The notes below the pieces were generated by a model. The model had not been told where the DNA came from. It saw nothing but the letters and a program-made list of their open reading frames with translations, and made no database searches. Below are positions 61,098 through 64,000 of a DNA stretch of 64,000 nt, in pieces. The stretch is from Spirochaetota bacterium (GTDB lineage Bacteria > Spirochaetota > UBA4802 > UBA5368), in the NCBI GenBank assembly GCA_035477215.1, contig DATIKU010000047.1, forward strand, positions 1 through 64,000, in the 5' to 3' direction. The position numbers were made by a program, and so were the translations under genes. Position 1 is the first letter of the stretch; the number at the start of each line of letters is the position of its first letter.

Positions 61098-61802
61098 ATG
61101 AAAGCCTTGCGTCGCATCGTTCCCGGGCTGTTTATGATCGCTTTACTGCTGTTCCCCGTTGCCGCGGGCGCCGCCGATCTCAGCGTCGGCGGTTCGGTCT
61201 GGTACGCTTGGTATAGCGAAAACCAGATCAATAACAGCGACCCATCGGTGGATCCGACATTCCTCTACGGACCCGTGTTCGCTCTCGGCTTCGCCCCCAA
61301 ATGGAGCCTCACGGCGGTGTTTTTGTACGGAGTCTACGATTATCCCATGATGTCGGGAGAAACCGAGCCGTTGCGACGGTACGACTCCGATATCGCACTC
61401 AATTATTCCATCAATCGTTACGTAAAGCTGTTCGGTGGTGCGAAAATAATGGGCTATACATTCGATAGCGGTAGCCATTACGGCGTGGGGCCTGCGCTCG
61501 GGCTGGGTGTTACCATCCCGCTTTCGGACAGCCTCTTCCTTCTATGGAATGTGTCGGGAGTGTACGGATTCGGTCGCGAGGAGCACGATGGGGGTTCGTC
61601 CTCGGACGCGCGCGAGGCTGGCTTCAATACGACGCTCTCGCTCGCGTACTACATCGAGTCGGCGTCCACCACAATCACCCTGGGAGGGCGTTATCAGTGG
61701 TTTAATATTAATTATGAGAAAGACGATCCCGACGAGTTTCCCGAATCGAATATAACTTTCTACGGAATCACGTTCTCGGCGGTGTATTCGTTCGAATTAT
61801 GA
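61098..61802 (+). CDS. Outer-membrane beta-barrel protein, tandem paralogue 2
   Basis: The product is 234 residues from the ATG at 61098 (CAGGAGG 5 bases upstream). It has a signal peptide (VAAGA|ADLSVG) and the same strand order as the previous gene, sharing SDIALNYSINRYVKLFGGAK, GPALGLGVTIPLSDSLFLLW and IESASTTITLGGRYQWF, ending AVYSFEL. The pair arose by tandem duplication and has since diverged, especially in loops. A hairpin terminator follows. Confidence 0.85.
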   Translation: MKALRRIVPGLFMIALLLFPVAAGAADLSVGGSVWYAWYSENQINNSDPSVDPTFLYGPVFALGFAPKWSLTAVFLYGVYDYPMMSGETEPLRRYDSDIALNYSINRYVKLFGGAKIMGYTFDSGSHYGVGPALGLGVTIPLSDSLFLLWNVSGVYGFGREEHDGGSSSDAREAGFNTTLSLAYYIESASTTITLGGRYQWFNINYEKDDPDEFPESNITFYGITFSAVYSFEL

Positions 61803-61810
61803 TCCTGGCT

Positions 61811-61839
61811 CGCCGCGGCCCGTGAACCAGGCCGCGGCG
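61811..61839 (+). terminator. Hairpin between convergent barrel and small-protein genes
   Basis: CGCCGCGGCC-CGTGAACCA-GGCCGCGGCG, ten pairs. It is not followed by a strong T-run. Confidence 0.6.
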
Positions 61840-61848
61840 ATAACGGGT

Positions 61849-62103
61849 CTACCTCTTTTCGAGCGAACCGTCCTTTATAACGACCGTTTCCGAGCCGCTC
61901 GCTTTGACGCTTCCCACCCCGACCACCTCGATCTCGCAGTCGGAGCACACGCTCATCTGTGTGGTGCTGCTCTCGATTGAAGTGTGCGTCGTGCCGCCCG
62001 AGTGGATCTTCACCTCGTAGCGGCGCGAGTCCTCGTTCCGTAAATCGACCGCCCAGACCGAGGCGGCGCATAAAAGTACGAGTAAAACCACGATCTTTTT
62101 CAT
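61849..62103 (-). CDS. Small secreted protein, unknown
   Basis: The product is 84 residues from the ATG at 62103; GGGAGG is best spaced for this start, and 62106 is the alternative. Residues 1-18 are a signal peptide (KKIVVLLVLLCAASVWA). The mature 66 residues are Ser/Thr-rich with CSDC in the middle and VGSVKASGSETVVIKDGSLEK, suggesting a small beta protein with a disulfide or metal site. No family is recognised. Confidence 0.7.
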   Translation of the reverse strand: MKKIVVLLVLLCAASVWAVDLRNEDSRRYEVKIHSGGTTHTSIESSTTQMSVCSDCEIEVVGVGSVKASGSETVVIKDGSLEKR

Positions 62104-62341
62104 CATCTCCTCCCTTTGTTTAATTTATACGCGGATGGGACACCCGGACGGCGTGGAAGTCAATTTCAATTTATCGCGGGCGGGGACGCGGCTCGGTAAC
62201 GTTGAGCACGCCGCACACTGGCTTTTGTCCACGATATTTTCGGTCCACGGGAAAAGGAATTGCGCACCGCGCCCTTTTCCGCACTATTGGAAGGGGGGCG
62301 GGCGCGATCCATGGCCGGAAGCAGGGCGTCCGATGGGGGGC

Positions 62342-62839
62342 ATGAAGATACTGGTAATTTCCGATTCACACGGCAGCGTCGTCATGTTGCAGCGCATAAT
62401 CGAGCGCGAAGCCCAGTTCGATTGCCTCGTACACTGCGGCGACGGCGTTGCCGACCTGCTGAACGTGCGCCTTCCGCACGGCGTGCCGGTGACTCGCGTG
62501 TCGGGAAATGTGGACCGCGCGAGGGGAATAGTTCTTCCGGCGGCGGAGGCGCTGGAGGCGGAAGGGCTGCGCATTCTCGTAACGCACGGCGATGCCTTTC
62601 GGGTCGAGAACGATTATGGCATTCTCATTGAGGCGGCGAGGGCGCACGGGTTCGACCTGGCGCTGTTCGGACATACGCACATCAAGTATCTGAGGAACCA
62701 CAGACCGGTTCTTTTCAATCCCGGGCCGGCCATCGGCGGATCATACGGAGTGGTTGAGATTCTGGATGGAGCGCCGGTTTTTCGTCATGAGCGCTGCGAG
62801 GACACCGAAGACGCGGCTACTGGAGGCTCCCTCGCTTGA
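62342..62839 (+). CDS. YfcE/MJ0936-type metallophosphoesterase
   Basis: The product is 165 residues from the ATG at 62342, next to GGGGGG; a longer frame to 62135 has no ribosome site. All motifs of the calcineurin-like fold are present: ISDSHGS, HCGDGVADLL, VSGNVDRA, LVTHGDAF, LFGHTHIKY. These small phosphodiesterases act on cyclic dinucleotide-like or artificial diester substrates; the true substrate is not known. Its end overlaps the convergent HD-GYP gene by 23 bases. Confidence 0.92.
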   Translation: MKILVISDSHGSVVMLQRIIEREAQFDCLVHCGDGVADLLNVRLPHGVPVTRVSGNVDRARGIVLPAAEALEAEGLRILVTHGDAFRVENDYGILIEAARAHGFDLALFGHTHIKYLRNHRPVLFNPGPAIGGSYGVVEILDGAPVFRHERCEDTEDAATGGSLA

Positions 62840-64000
62840 GTGACGCGAACTCTCCTTCAAGCTTCATGAAGGCATCCACCACCGCGGAGTCGAAGTGTGT
62901 GCCCGAGCTTTCCTGGATAATGTTCACCGCGGTTTCGTGCGGATAGGCTTCCTTGTAAGGCCGCTTGCTGATAAGCGCGTCATAGACGTCCGAAACGGCC
63001 ACGATCCGCGCGGAGAGCGGGATATCCCTGCCCTGAAGGCCCTGCGGATATCCAGTGCCGTCCCACCGCTCGTGGTGATAATAGGCGATCTCCTTTCCCA
63101 GGTTGAGGTATGACCTCCCGCGCACCTTCTTCTCCGCCTCGGCGATGGTGTCGCCGCCGATGACCGAATGCCGCTTGATGATCTCGAACTCGTCAGGCGA
63201 GAGGCGGGCCGGCTTGTGGAGTATCACGTCGGGGATGCCGACCTTTCCGATGTCGTGCAACGGGCACGAGTTTACCAGGTCGATTATGTAGTCCTCGGAG
63301 ATGTAATCCCGGTATTCGTCGGTCAGCGAGAGCTCGCGCGCCAGTATCTCCGTGTACTTCATTATCCGCTCCAGGTGGAGCCCCGTCTCGATATCGCGAT
63401 ATTCCGCGAGCTTGGCGAGCGACACGATCGTGATGAGCTGCGCCTGCTGAAGCCTGAAGGTGAGCTCGCGCCACTTCTCTTCCAGGCGCGCCTTCTCTCC
63501 GTTGTCGAAAAAGAAGGCGATGACCGCGATCGGGCGGTCCTTCTCGTCCTTCATGGCCGACTCGATGTACATGATGTCGACGGCGCCTTCGCCCTTTTTG
63601 CGCATTTTCATCTCGCGGTTACGCTGGGCGGCGAGCGGGTCGCGCGATAAGAATTCGTGGTAGACGGGTCTGTCATCGTTTATCACGAATTCGGCTATAT
63701 TCCTGTCCAGCGTCTCTGACGCACCGTATCCGAGTATGAGCGAGGCGCCGGTGTTCCAGCTCGTTATCTTTCCCGAGAGGTCGGTGGTGATGATGCCGAT
63801 AAAATCGTTCTGGAGTATCTTCTCCTGGAAGGCCGAAAGGTTCCCCACCAGCGTCTCGAGGCTCTTGCGGCGGGTGATGTCGCGCGCGACGATCTGAAAC
63901 CCCTGCATTTCGCGCGAGACGGAGTTAACCATCATCTCTATCCACAGCTCGCCGCGGGACTGGGTCTTCATCCGGAGCTCGAGCGGCTCGGTGGGCGAGC
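62817..64000 (-). CDS. PAS-PAS-HD-GYP cyclic-di-GMP phosphodiesterase, 5' end beyond the window
   Basis: At least 393 residues, continuing past base 64000. The visible start is the end of a first PAS domain (PTEPLELRMKTQSRGELW...), then a second PAS (about 50-175; FIGIITTDLSGKITSWNTGAS). The HD-GYP domain (about 195-375) has HLERIMKYTEILAREL, HDIGKVGIPD, HSVIGGDTI, HHERWDGTGYP (the GYP motif) and VSDVYDALISKRPYKEAY. The key His/Asp metal ligands are present, so it is likely active on cyclic di-GMP. The last codons overlap the phosphoesterase gene by 23 bases. Confidence 0.93.
   Translation of the reverse strand, partial: SPTEPLELRMKTQSRGELWIEMMVNSVSREMQGFQIVARDITRRKSLETLVGNLSAFQEKILQNDFIGIITTDLSGKITSWNTGASLILGYGASETLDRNIAEFVINDDRPVYHEFLSRDPLAAQRNREMKMRKKGEGAVDIMYIESAMKDEKDRPIAVIAFFFDNGEKARLEEKWRELTFRLQQAQLITIVSLAKLAEYRDIETGLHLERIMKYTEILARELSLTDEYRDYISEDYIIDLVNSCPLHDIGKVGIPDVILHKPARLSPDEFEIIKRHSVIGGDTIAEAEKKVRGRSYLNLGKEIAYYHHERWDGTGYPQGLQGRDIPLSARIVAVSDVYDALISKRPYKEAYPHETAVNIIQESSGTHFDSAVVDAFMKLEGEFASLKRGSLQ

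Overview
This 64-kb window looks like ordinary chromosome from a free-living, Gram-negative, at least facultatively anaerobic bacterium. The best guess is Spirochaetota, possibly near the Leptospira side. That rests on gene content only: an EtfBA/acyl-CoA dehydrogenase set, a bactofilin, a PlsB-type acyltransferase, signal-peptide beta-barrels, an NADase-type glycan-binding-domain protein, Ig-like-repeat lipoproteins and partner-switching regulators. No rRNA or marker gene in the window confirms it. There is no prophage, CRISPR array, insertion sequence or obvious genomic island. Coding density is high, and many start/stop junctions overlap as ATGA.

Layout. 1-5.4 kb: the 3' end of a corrinoid protein, a lipoprotein with four Ig-like repeats and a LamG domain, a PrsW-like intramembrane protease fused to a cyclic-nucleotide-binding domain, and a rubredoxin-like membrane protein. 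5.5-14 kb: tRNA-Thr, etfB-etfA with a promoter and palindrome, a bactofilin/beta-barrel pair, a long-chain-type acyl-CoA dehydrogenase, a YlbF-family protein, rmuC and thiD. 14-21 kb (minus strand): an operon of two paralogous multi-cysteine ferredoxins flanking a small membrane protein, gpmI-glgA, and an RsbW-like kinase/membrane protein/STAS module with an operator-like palindrome over its promoter. 21-36 kb: tRNA-Pro, plsB, class III fructose-bisphosphatase, bifunctional nuclease, an alpha/beta hydrolase, a tartrate/malate-type dehydrogenase, a GH13 glucosidase, a frameshifted outer-membrane gene, an EamA transporter, and an Rrf2 regulator plus DUF438/hemerythrin protein followed by the wreck of a flavodiiron (FprA-type) gene. 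36-45 kb: mutS2-terC, corA, an Smr protein, an M23 peptidase, proC and yggS on the minus strand, and mtaB divergent. 45-50 kb: speD, a divergent speD paralogue, speE and an amino-acid/polyamine permease. 50-64 kb: a Tat-signal radical SAM protein, a nitrilase, glgP, carB, a B12-binding radical SAM protein, a glycan-binding-domain protein, tandem paralogous beta-barrels, a phosphoesterase and a PAS/HD-GYP sensor running off the end.

How the genes fit together. Electron transfer and fatty-acid oxidation (etfBA, acyl-CoA dehydrogenase) sit close together. Glycogen turnover is spread over glgA, glgP and a GH13 enzyme, with gpmI and fbp linking it to glycolysis and gluconeogenesis. Spermidine synthesis (speD, speE) lies beside a likely importer. 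Nitric-oxide or oxygen stress is suggested by the Fe-S-type Rrf2 regulator, the DUF438 protein and the ruined flavodiiron gene. Signalling includes a partner-switching module and a cyclic-di-GMP phosphodiesterase. The most interesting points are the decayed fprA, the operator in front of the partner-switching operon, the paired ferredoxins, the altered SpeD paralogue, the Tat-exported radical SAM enzyme and a 50-bp near-perfect palindrome at 51.8 kb.
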